Below, piece after piece: positions 28,101 through 34,825 of a stretch of DNA of 64,000 nt. The position numbers were made by a program, and so were the translations under genes. The stretch lies in contig NZ_JACHJC010000001.1 of the NCBI RefSeq assembly GCF_014203425.1, positions 5,358,001-5,422,000 on the forward strand, in the 5' to 3' direction. Positions within the stretch are counted from its first letter, which is position 1; each line of letters starts with the position of its first letter. Origin of the DNA: Micromonospora echinospora (GTDB lineage Bacteria; Actinomycetota; Actinomycetes; Mycobacteriales; Micromonosporaceae). Below the pieces are notes generated by a model. The model was not told where the DNA came from. It made no database searches and was given only the letters and a program-made list of their open reading frames with translations.

Positions 28101-31100
28101 CGGTCTCCGACAGCTTCTTGCCGGTGAGCTTGTTGCGCAGGTCCCACTGCAGGACGTAGTCGGTGCGCTCGTTGCCCTCGGTGGACGACGGCGGCGTCTT
28201 CACCTGTGCGGCCACGTCGACGGTGCCGCCGGCCGGGACGCTCTTCGGCAGTGCGGTCCGCAGCTCGTAACTGGCGTCCGCGCCGTCGGTGACCCCGTCG
28301 GCCCGCTTCCAGTCGTAGGCCAGTTCCCAGTCGGTCGGGTTCCAGGCCGTGAGCGTCGGGTTCGACAGGGTCACCGGCACCGTGTACGTGGAGTTGGCGG
28401 TGGCCAGCGCCGGCGTCGAGGCCGCGTAGTACGTCGACTCCGCGGTCTGCTCAAGGTAGGTGACCTCCAGCGTGGGCCGCAGCAGCGGTTCCTGCGCCTC
28501 GGACGACAGCAGCACCGCCCGTGCGGTCTGGTTCGCCTCGTCGCGCTGGCGCAGCAGCAGGCCGAAGTTCTTCGTCGGGTCCTTGACCCAGCCGTCGGCC
28601 GCCGGGGTCACGTCCCAGGAGGCCCACTTGGGGTCGTTCGTGAACTGGTTGTAGCTCGCCTTCCAGGTCGTGTCGTAGTCACCGCCGGCGGTGGTCCACG
28701 CGTTGGTGCCGTCGTAGGTGTTCCACGTCGCGCTGGTCTCGGTGAAGTTCCTGGTCAGCTTGTGGACGTCGACGTGCTCGTCGGTGTCGGTGCCCGGGTA
28801 GAGCCCGCTGCTGTACAGCCGCAGGTCGGCGTCGACGACCTTGGCGTTGGCCGGGATGCCGGTCAGCGTCGGGAACTTCACCAGGCCGCGGGTGTCCCCG
28901 TAGTAGGGCGAGTTGTTGCCCGGGCTGACGTACGGGTCACCGTCGTAGACGTCCACGTTCTCCGTCGGGCGGGCCTGGGACAGCGTGGTGTCGGTGGTGC
29001 CGGTGCGGTAGATCCGGGTGATCTGGCCCGCCTTCGGCAGGATCGCCGACTGGGTGGGCCCGGCGAGGACCTGCCCGTCGCGGGTCTTCACCGCGACCAT
29101 GTAGTAGTAGAACTTCCGCGCCAGCGGGTCGGTGTTGTCCGCCGCCGTCGGGATCGCCGTGGTGTCCTGGTAGGTGCGGGTGCTCGTGGACACCGGGGCG
29201 ATCAGGGTCGCCGCCGACGGGGTGAAGTTCTGGTAGATGCTGCGGTGCACCTGGTACTCCACCGCGTCGTCGGCGGTGGACGACGACGGGTCGGCGTACG
29301 CCGGCCAGTCCAGCACCGCGCCGGTGGCGGTGAGCGTCGTCGGCGGGCTGACCGCCACGCCCGGCCGGCCGTACGTGATGACCAGCTTCGGCAGGTTGTA
29401 GTCCCGGCGGGCGTTGTTGTACGCGTACTCGGAGGCCTCGTAGATCGGGCCGCCGCGCCCCTTGTCCGCCTCGTCGACCGCCTTCACCATGAAGCCGTTG
29501 TTGGCGTACGCGCCGTTCACCCAGTCCTGCACCACGTTGCGGACCGGGAAGGAGCTCCACACGTTGGAGACCGAGGCCTTCTTGGTGGCCGCACCCCACT
29601 TGGTGAACCGCACCGCGTCGGCGATCACCGACTTGCCGGACACGTCCCCGAGGACGACCTTGCCGGTGGTGCCGGCCGCGAACGGGTGCACGCCGAGGGT
29701 CTTCCACTCGCCGCGGGCGCTGCCGGTCTGGTCGACCGTGTACGTCTTCGAGCCGCCGTTGTAGTGCACGGTGTACGGCGCGTTCGTCGGCCGGTCCGAC
29801 TCCGACACGTAGTGGACCTCGACCTGGTAGTTGCCGGCCTCGGTGATGGTCGGCACCCAGGTGTGGGTGTGGCCGGTGGTGGTGTCGTTGTTGTAGCGGT
29901 AGTCGCCGTTGACTGCGAGCCCGGTCAGCGCCGTGTTGCCCGAGTACGACCAGGTGCCGGACACCGAGGTGCCGGCGTCGCCGTCGTCCTGCGTGACCAT
30001 GTTGCCGGCCGGCTGGGCGGCCATGTTGGCGTTCATGTTCGCCCAGGTCGCGGTACTCTCGCTCCAGGGCTGGGTGACCCGGCGGGCCTCCATCGCCACG
30101 TCGAAGCCCCACGCGTGGTGGGTCTGCGAGTAGTACATCTGCAGCTGCGCGTCGTCGATCGGCGTGTTCCGCGGGATCGAGCCGACGTCGAACTTGACCA
30201 GCGTGCGGTACGCGTTCGACGCGTCCGTGCCGACCTTCAGCTGGTAGGTGTCGTTGTAGTTGGTGGTCGTGGCGCCGGAGTAGATCTGCACGTCCTGCGC
30301 GTCGGTGGGCACCGGCTGCAGCTTGATCGTCGGGTCGATCACCACCGGGTAGACCCGGGACCGGTCGGTCAGCCAGGCGGTGTCCGCGGTGACGGTGACC
30401 GTCGACGTGCCACCCGAGCTGGTCACCTTCTGGGTGACCTTGTCCGACCACACCTTGCCGTGCGGGGAGGACTTGTCGTCCTTGCTGTCGTACATGAACG
30501 GCGGCGGCATGACGAACACCGGAGCGCCGCCGTCGCGGCCGAGGAACGCGATCGAGCCGTCCGCGCGCTGCTGCGCGGTGAGGCCCGCCGTCTTCAGGGT
30601 GAACGTGTAGGACGCCGGACCGGCCGGCGCCTGCCGCAGGACGATCTTCTCCTTCAGCGCGGTGCTTGTGACGTCGTAGACCACGTCCGCGCCGCCGGCC
30701 AGCCCCGGGTACGTCACAGTGGAGCCCGAAACCTTCGGGCTGACGTCCTTGGCGGCGCCGGCCAGGCCCAGCTCGATCGCGCGGCCGTCGCGCTCGAAGC
30801 GGACCAGCTCGTCCGAGCTGTCGCCGAAGAGACTGGTGTAGGCGTTGGTCAGGTTGCCCTGCGCGTAGCCGGGCTCGTCCACCGGACGGACCGTGGTGTC
30901 GATGGGCTGCCACCTGCCCTTGCCGTCCCGGTAGTGCAACGGCGTGGCGGAGATCTCCGCCTGCAGCCGGCCGTCGGCCAGCTGATAGACCTTGGCCTTC
31001 TCGGTCCGTCGGCCGGGCAGCTCCTTGACCCGCTTCTGCGCCGGCCACTTCCGGCCGGCGACGGGCTTCTCGTCGCGGTGGAGACCGGCGCTGACCACCT

Positions 31101-31314
31101 CGGGCCGGGCCCGGTTGCCGCCACCGGCGACCAGGCCGCGCGCGGCGTCGCCGAGCCGGTCCAGCAGTCCGCTGTCGTCGTTCTTCCCGCTCGGCGCGGC
31201 GGCCTGTTTTGTTGCGGCTGGGTCGCGGTCCGGTAGGACCGCTGCCCCGCCCAGCGTGGCCACCATGGCCAACGCCAGGCCCCCGATCAGGGCGCCTCGT
31301 GATGGTCTCCTCAC
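22189..31314 (-). CDS. Giant secreted RHS/YD-repeat polymorphic toxin with Hint domain
   Basis: This 3041-residue protein starts at GTG 31314 (GGAGGG upstream). In order: a signal peptide (1-28), a beta-rich N-terminal region, DNRLRE-type modules near 340-430 and 780-900, a golvesin-C-like carbohydrate-binding-type domain near 438-571, fibronectin-like segments, a long YD-repeat shell (about 1180-2600) interrupted by a second golvesin-like domain near 2018-2145, an RHS core end (YDPGLNRFLTRD, NRYAFAGGNPISFIELDG), a pretoxin Hint domain at 2749-2897 (starts CNSFVPGTRVLLADG, ATDGHRFY, ends VLAHND) and a variable 144-residue tip. Such proteins encapsulate and then release a toxin that kills neighbouring cells. 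The tip has DAEQILL (2978) and IPC...C (3005, 3018), faintly deaminase-like. Its activity is unproven. Confidence 0.93.
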   Translation of the reverse strand: MRRPSRGALIGGLALAMVATLGGAAVLPDRDPAATKQAAAPSGKNDDSGLLDRLGDAARGLVAGGGNRARPEVVSAGLHRDEKPVAGRKWPAQKRVKELPGRRTEKAKVYQLADGRLQAEISATPLHYRDGKGRWQPIDTTVRPVDEPGYAQGNLTNAYTSLFGDSSDELVRFERDGRAIELGLAGAAKDVSPKVSGSTVTYPGLAGGADVVYDVTSTALKEKIVLRQAPAGPASYTFTLKTAGLTAQQRADGSIAFLGRDGGAPVFVMPPPFMYDSKDDKSSPHGKVWSDKVTQKVTSSGGTSTVTVTADTAWLTDRSRVYPVVIDPTIKLQPVPTDAQDVQIYSGATTTNYNDTYQLKVGTDASNAYRTLVKFDVGSIPRNTPIDDAQLQMYYSQTHHAWGFDVAMEARRVTQPWSESTATWANMNANMAAQPAGNMVTQDDGDAGTSVSGTWSYSGNTALTGLAVNGDYRYNNDTTTGHTHTWVPTITEAGNYQVEVHYVSESDRPTNAPYTVHYNGGSKTYTVDQTGSARGEWKTLGVHPFAAGTTGKVVLGDVSGKSVIADAVRFTKWGAATKKASVSNVWSSFPVRNVVQDWVNGAYANNGFMVKAVDEADKGRGGPIYEASEYAYNNARRDYNLPKLVITYGRPGVAVSPPTTLTATGAVLDWPAYADPSSSTADDAVEYQVHRSIYQNFTPSAATLIAPVSTSTRTYQDTTAIPTAADNTDPLARKFYYYMVAVKTRDGQVLAGPTQSAILPKAGQITRIYRTGTTDTTLSQARPTENVDVYDGDPYVSPGNNSPYYGDTRGLVKFPTLTGIPANAKVVDADLRLYSSGLYPGTDTDEHVDVHKLTRNFTETSATWNTYDGTNAWTTAGGDYDTTWKASYNQFTNDPKWASWDVTPAADGWVKDPTKNFGLLLRQRDEANQTARAVLLSSEAQEPLLRPTLEVTYLEQTAESTYYAASTPALATANSTYTVPVTLSNPTLTAWNPTDWELAYDWKRADGVTDGADASYELRTALPKSVPAGGTVDVAAQVKTPPSSTEGNERTDYVLQWDLRNKLTGKKLSETASIPALPQNISVEEPTSDQLGLEKFYSYAGKNTGAGGSLMNNLYSGNTVWSYNAFNNPSRGLSTFVRMSYNSLDTTDTVAGYGWSLQASSMMRLGAPLDFHPNPNPTKVTLTDGDGTSHRFTWDATANEWKSPKGVHLYLQKYGSVDCKPNTDEPKAWVLTRPDRTQFFYDCEGFLSSVVDNNGNEMLFTYEERKSNNKPTKFLRYITDPIGRITLTIDYYAKGQTYDYINDTTWTRVSGATNLTNPKIIDHISQITDVSGRKLTFTYTDKGLLGELIDGAGSTNGTPKTFKFAYDMTQGNKNVKLVKVTDPRGNATGLVYNYPQNGDDPKFHWTTKSYTDRLGHLTQFAYVDPDGPQGNNINTTVTDAENHASQYLLDGYGRAYQVTNAKNEVTRTGWDDDHNVIRLEEANTAVSTWSFDPKTGYPTQIRDAEAVKNGWPGTVLTYQRQLNGYVAEVASKTSSEGRKWTFTYTGEGDVATVTDPVGNTTPADGDYTSVNTYDEWGQLLSARDANGNTTAYGPFHPSGYPTTITDAGTGKSYFTYDDRGNVTEVKNGKNAKVTQAYDTFGRPTTKVEPMDAANNRFITTKAPVYDPNDNITTAYAANGAVSTSVYDKADQVVETLVPKDESGDPERKTTTTYDKVGNVLTVTEPQGNLTSTAGDYTTTTKYDAIYQPTEVTNGLGQKVKSEYDNVGNVTVLYDAKKTASAADDFTTKYEYDLNRRVVKTTDAAGKFTTARYDKDGLTLGTTDADGNESLATYDARGALVESKVPHSKDGSGTVTYRTTKYEYDQVGNQTKLITPRGVDTTDDADDFSVVTVYDALNRKKEEWSSYDKDDSRYNKPDKTFYSYDEIGNLTKVSAPPSDGQTVRNDTEYTYYDNGWTRTSKDPWDIVNSYDYNDLGQQTKNTLSSAGGSTTRTMTWQYYQSGNEKGRSEDGLPVGKDVVLVDNTDTNNTASQGTWTNGAATGQWGYDVATAPAGSGSAQFNWQLTIPRDGTYEVFVRHPQVTGAATDAKFTITHDGGSVTKTVNQTQNTGAWISLGSYSFKEEGAQKITVTDQATGKVLADAVKLVRDNAADVDNERKEFTYRYNPNGMMVEVKDLSPGAKIGRYDIAYDQLNQISTVKEFAGLSDTSAKNTTALTYDDNGNPLTSTHDLTWSKIEYDPRDMVAKVTNADSPTAGNQQISSFTYTNRGQVLKQTKPNGNTVDFEYYLDGATKRQLEKTSGGATVAEHNLQYQANGHPSRDVLKLMNADNSSDYIDNTYVFSYDPQDRIAKLDKTGDSTSTETYTYDANGNTVSQTVGGTTSTSKYDRNRLHSTTTAGVTSTYNYDPLGRLDTVSVGGQRAQKYYYDGFDRTAKTTAGIGANAKSTTYVYDPFDRTVSQTTAGKTTLFTYLGMDNQVLREEVAGKATKSYQYAPWGQQLTQIKHKDDGAREYSQFIYRPRGDVIGITKEDGKTRATYGYTAYGKDDSSQFTGVDKPGAQPEGEEPYNAFRFNASRWDAGSGTYDMGFRNYDPGLNRFLTRDTYGGAMADMALGMDPFTGNRYAFAGGNPISFIELDGHLFGMSWSDIGHATLDVVGMVPVVGEVADVANGIWYAAEGNYVDAALSMASAIPLAGNAVTAAKLAKTGKKIADGIDTANDVKKGVEATTDASKALPTNTPKPKTETPAKPTKCNSFVPGTRVLLADGSTKAIEDVKVGDRVLASDVESGDRQSRPVTHLIPGAGVKKLVTIVVDTDGKSGDKTGTIVATDGHRFYLPDSGVWVTAGQLKAGAWLQTSSGTWVQISAIRHKTQVQRVHNFTVDGQHTYYVLVGETPVLAHNDACPTKSDAQLQEDADAIAETWRTRYGDRAYNGTTVSTGHLNGELVYTVNRNNTNPDARALAEQLGYRRVAGSDLRGPNQTDAEQILLNAVDKGRVGSNGRIATSRIPCGAVRPTGKPGQDCGGRIGSGKYPNIRVVGRWGAGVG

Positions 31315-31825
31315 CCGTTACCCTCCGGTCAACTCCGGTGACAGGACGGGTGAAGGCTAGGAACCGCACATACACGCTGGGCTATCCGTCAGCTACTTCC
31401 CGGTCGGCGGCGGGAGTGCGGGCAGCCGCGCCGCGAGCAGGCAGAACTGTCCCGCTGACGGCGGGCGCATCGATCGGGAGAGGTGCCGGTGGCGAAGCGG
31501 GGCGGCAGGGCCGGACGGGTCAGGACCGGGTCCGCAACTCCCCGGCCCTGACCCCGGCCGTCCGGTTGGGTAGCGGTCTGCGCCGTGGGAACACGGCAGG
31601 CGTGGCACGACGCCGTTCGCCGGGCTCCGCGCGGCGAGCCGGTATGCCCGCACTCAGCTCCACGGTGCTCTTACCACCGGACTCCGGTGCGCCCCCGTCT
31701 CACCCCGACGAGGCGCGGACGCCGGCTCAGGTTAGGCGCGTACGCGCAGGCCGGACAAGCGATGACCGGCGGCTGCGCTTGTGATTGATGTCTATGCGGA
31801 ATTTCGGCATGTCGGCGTAACGGGG
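31315..31825. other. Intergenic region upstream of the RHS toxin
   Basis: No gene or recognisable element was found in these 511 bases. It should contain the toxin promoter on the minus strand. The frames crossing it have no RBS and no protein-like sequence. Confidence 0.5.
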
Positions 31826-32611
31826 TCAGCCGGTTCCGCGCTGTTCGGCTTCGAGGTGCGTACTGCGCCCGGCCGGTCGCGGCGCGGCGGACCGGGCGGC
31901 GAGAGCGCCGGCGACGAGCGCCAGCGCGACCACGTGCAGCGCCCGTACGCCGGCCGGGCCGGGCACGTCCGCCGCGGGCAGCGCGGGCAGCAGCAGCGCG
32001 CCGAGCCCGGTGACCGCCAGCGCGACCCGCCAGAACACGGACGGGTTCGCCTCCGGCAGCGGTGGCGCCGCGCCCTCGGCCGGCTGTCCCCGGCGGGCCT
32101 CCCCCACGGCCAGGACGACCACCAGCAGACCGCCGCCGAGCCCGGCCGTCACGTCCACGAACTGGTACCAGTACACGCCGGTCAGGGCGTGGAAGTCGGC
32201 GATGCCGAGCAGCCGGGGCAGGCGTTCGCTGTGGCTGACCCGGTCCCACGCGATGTGACTGAACGCCCCGATGAGCGCCGAGCAGACCGACACCTGCCAG
32301 GGGTGCCGCACCCCGGCCAGCGTCGCGTACCAGGGCCAGCCGAACAACCGCCGCCCCGGCAGGTGCGCGGCGACGCCGGCGACCACGCGGCGCGCCACCC
32401 AGGCGTACGCGAGCGCGACCGGCAGCCCCCACCAGAGCAGCCCGCCGAGCGTGTGCGTGCGCATGCCCAGCGCCAGCGGCGTGCCGGTGAGCAGGTACGC
32501 CGCATCCGGCGCCACCGCACCGGCGCACAGCGCCACCCCGTCGAACCAGCGGGGCCGCCACAGCTTCAGCGGCAGCACCGGCGCCAGGTGCGACGGGAAG
32601 GTGAGTGGCAC
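31826..32611 (-). CDS. DUF4184 family membrane protein
   Basis: This 261-residue membrane protein begins MPLTFPSHLAPVLPLK, the typical DUF4184 start, followed by GVALCAGAVAPDAAYLL, LWWGLPVALAYAWVA, the conserved GAFSHIAWDRVSHS segment and three or four C-terminal TM helices. The His and Asp residues in the first half (SH, PD, SH, WD) suggest a metal site like that of YdjM-type membrane hydrolases, but no activity is known. It lies 22 bases downstream of the HAD hydrolase gene on the same strand. Confidence 0.88.
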   Translation of the reverse strand: MPLTFPSHLAPVLPLKLWRPRWFDGVALCAGAVAPDAAYLLTGTPLALGMRTHTLGGLLWWGLPVALAYAWVARRVVAGVAAHLPGRRLFGWPWYATLAGVRHPWQVSVCSALIGAFSHIAWDRVSHSERLPRLLGIADFHALTGVYWYQFVDVTAGLGGGLLVVVLAVGEARRGQPAEGAAPPLPEANPSVFWRVALAVTGLGALLLPALPAADVPGPAGVRALHVVALALVAGALAARSAAPRPAGRSTHLEAEQRGTG

Positions 32612-32633
32612 CCACCGGACGTTACCTGCCGCC

Positions 32634-33329
32634 TCAGAAGTGCTGGACCAGGTCGGGAAACGCGGCCAGCCGGATCACCTGGGAGTCGGACGGGTCCAGC
32701 TCGTCGTGCTCCAGGATCCAGGTGTTCTCGTTCGGGATGAAGACCGCGTTCATCCCGGCGGCCCGGGCGGGCAGGATGTCCGAGCGCGGGGAATTGCCGA
32801 TCATCCAGGCGGCGGCCGGGTCGAAGGCGTGCTCGCGGGCCAGCCAGCGGTACGTGTCGGCGTCCTTCTCCGGCACGATGTGCGCGGAACGGAAGTGGTG
32901 CAGCAGTCCGCACGCGTCCAGCTTGCGCTGCTGCTCCTCGCGCTCGCCCTTGGTCAGCAGCAGCAGCTCGTGCCGCCCGGCCAGGTCGTCGAGCGTCTCG
33001 GCCACCCCGGGCATCAGCTCGACCTGGTGCCCGATCAGCGCCGCCGCGAGCTGCTCGATCTCGGTGCGCTCCCGGGCGGTGGCCGGACGTTCGCGCAGCT
33101 TCTCCAGGCACTCGCCGAGGCTGCGCAGGAACACCTTGCTGCCGTAGCCGTGCGCGACGGCGTTGGCCCGCTCGATGTCGTCGAGGACCGCGCGGATGCG
33201 GGCCCGGTCCAGCGTGGGATGGTCGAGCCAGGTGAGGAAGTCGTCGATCACCCGCTCGAACAGGACGTTGTTCTCCCAGAGCGTGTCGTCGGCGTCGAAG
33301 ATCAGCACGGCGGCATCCCGGCGCGGCAT
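32634..33329 (-). CDS. HAD-superfamily hydrolase (phosphatase)
   Basis: This 231-residue enzyme has the HAD nucleophile motif FDADDTLWENN near the N-terminus, motif II LLLTKGERE, a Lys in the HIVPEKDADTYRWLA segment and motif IV MIGNSPRSDILPARAAGMNAVFIP. It is a cytoplasmic Mg-dependent phosphatase of the subfamily with a helical cap (HVNLFE-LDDLAGR region). The substrate is unknown. ATG 33329 with GGGAGG upstream is preferred over a start 30 bases earlier. Confidence 0.9.
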   Translation of the reverse strand: MPRRDAAVLIFDADDTLWENNVLFERVIDDFLTWLDHPTLDRARIRAVLDDIERANAVAHGYGSKVFLRSLGECLEKLRERPATARERTEIEQLAAALIGHQVELMPGVAETLDDLAGRHELLLLTKGEREEQQRKLDACGLLHHFRSAHIVPEKDADTYRWLAREHAFDPAAAWMIGNSPRSDILPARAAGMNAVFIPNENTWILEHDELDPSDSQVIRLAAFPDLVQHF

Positions 33330-33464
33330 GAGGCTCCCTCCCTCGCGGACCTCGCACACCGTACTGCCCGATCTCCGGACGGACCATGTGGATTATCCGG
33401 TCGGCGGCCGGTTACCGGCGGCTACCCGACTGCGCGATCCCTGGTCGGGCGACATGCTTCGGCC

Positions 33465-34784
33465 ATGACGATCTCACCCGATCATCCACTTGGGCGCAGA
33501 CGGGCCGCGGCGCTCGCCGTGGCCGCGACGCTCGCCGTCGCGGGCGCGGCGCTGCCGGGATCCCCGGCGCTCGCCGTGAACGCCGCACACACCACAGTCG
33601 TCGGCACGAACCCGGTCGACTGGACGCCGCACGCGCTGGACGGCACCGTGCACCGGATCCTCCAGATCGGCAACCGCGTCTACGTCGCCGGCACGTTCAC
33701 CAAGGTGCGCAACGCCGGGCAGTCGGCCCAGCTCGCGATGCCCCGCCTGGTGGCCCTCGACGCGACCACCGGCCGGATCGACACCACGTTCCGGCCGCAG
33801 GTGAACGGCGCGGTGAAGGCTCTCGCCGCCGCGCCGGACGGCCGCTCGCTCTACATCGGTGGCGCGTTCACCACTGTCAACGGCGCCGCGGCGTCCCGGC
33901 TGGCCCGGATCGACGCGGCCACCGGCGCCCGGGTCGCCGGGTTCACCACGCCGGCGCTGAACAACCAGGTGAACGACATGCGCCTGGTCGGCAACCGGCT
34001 GATCGTCGGCGGCGCGTTCCAGACCGTCGGCGGGGTGACCCGGCGCGCCCTGGCGGCGGTGAACGCCACCACCGGGGCGGCCGACGCGTCGGTCAACCTG
34101 AACCTGGCCGGGCCGCGCACGACCACCTCCGGCGCCACCGCGCCGGTGAAGATCGAGGCCCTGGACGTCTCCGCCGACGGCCGGCGGCTGGTGTTCGTCG
34201 GCGGCTTCAGCAGCGTCGCGGGCGTGGCGAGGCACCAGATCGCCGTCGCCGACCTGAGCGCGTCGGGCGCCACGCTCTCCGGCTGGGCCACCGACCGCTA
34301 TCAGCCGCAGTGCGCGCGGACGATGCCCGTCTACATGCGCGGCGTCGACATCTCGCCGGACGGCACCTGGTTCGCGGTGGTCACCACCGGCGCGGCGTTC
34401 CCGGGCACGCTCTGCGACACCGCGGCGCGCTTCGAGTTCGGCACGGCCACCGGCGGCAAGCAGCCGACCTGGGCCAACTACACCGGCGGCGACACGCTGC
34501 TGTCGGTGGCGGTCACCGGCGCGGCGGTCTACGTCGGCGGGCACCAGCGCTGGCTGGACAACCCGCAGGGCCGCGACTCGGCCGGTCCGGGCGCGGTGTC
34601 CCGGCCGGGTATCGGGGCGATCCACCCGACCACGGGCAAGGCACTGCCGTGGAACCCGACCAAGGACCGGGGTGTCGGCACCCAGGAGCTGTACGCCACC
34701 GACAGTGGCCTGTGGGTGGGCAGCGACACTGTGACGGTGGCCGGCGAGTACCACGCCCGGCTGGCGTTCCTGCCGCTGCCGTGA
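33465..34784 (+). CDS. Secreted beta-propeller-type repeat protein
   Basis: This 439-residue protein starts at ATG 33465. A signal peptide (RRRAAALAVAATLAVAGAALPGSPALA, about 11-37) is followed by six or seven repeats of one blade pattern: NRVYVAGTFTKVRN..LVALDATTGRIDTTFRPQVNGAVKALAAAPDGRSLYIGGAFTTVNG, then NRLIVGGAFQTVGG and RLVFVGGFSSVAG. The (Y/F)(V/I)GG.F..V.G motif marks a delta-60-like or WD-like propeller widespread in actinobacterial exoproteins. It probably acts in the cell envelope or extracellular matrix. The ligand is unknown, and a single disulfide between Cys in QPQCART and GTLCDTA is possible. Confidence 0.85.
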   Translation: MTISPDHPLGRRRAAALAVAATLAVAGAALPGSPALAVNAAHTTVVGTNPVDWTPHALDGTVHRILQIGNRVYVAGTFTKVRNAGQSAQLAMPRLVALDATTGRIDTTFRPQVNGAVKALAAAPDGRSLYIGGAFTTVNGAAASRLARIDAATGARVAGFTTPALNNQVNDMRLVGNRLIVGGAFQTVGGVTRRALAAVNATTGAADASVNLNLAGPRTTTSGATAPVKIEALDVSADGRRLVFVGGFSSVAGVARHQIAVADLSASGATLSGWATDRYQPQCARTMPVYMRGVDISPDGTWFAVVTTGAAFPGTLCDTAARFEFGTATGGKQPTWANYTGGDTLLSVAVTGAAVYVGGHQRWLDNPQGRDSAGPGAVSRPGIGAIHPTTGKALPWNPTKDRGVGTQELYATDSGLWVGSDTVTVAGEYHARLAFLPLP

Positions 34785-34785
34785 G

Positions 34786-34825
34786 CGCGCGGGGCGCGGC
34801 GGGCCTTCCCGTCGCGCCCCGCGCG
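34786..34825. terminator. Bidirectional hairpin terminator
   Basis: CGCGCGGGGCGCG (34786-34798) pairs perfectly with CGCGCCCCGCGCG (34813-34825), a 13-bp stem that fills the whole gap between two convergent genes. Confidence 0.75.

Noticed and set aside
22507..31236. A 2909-residue open frame antisense to the RHS toxin gene
   Set aside because: It is a shadow of high-GC codon bias: repetitive Val/Arg/Leu composition, no domain, no RBS, and the opposite strand encodes clear YD repeats.
22189..31314. The YD-repeat region as DNA tandem repeats or a CRISPR array
   Set aside because: The repetition is in the protein (YD repeats), with diverged DNA. There are no identical direct repeats with constant spacers.
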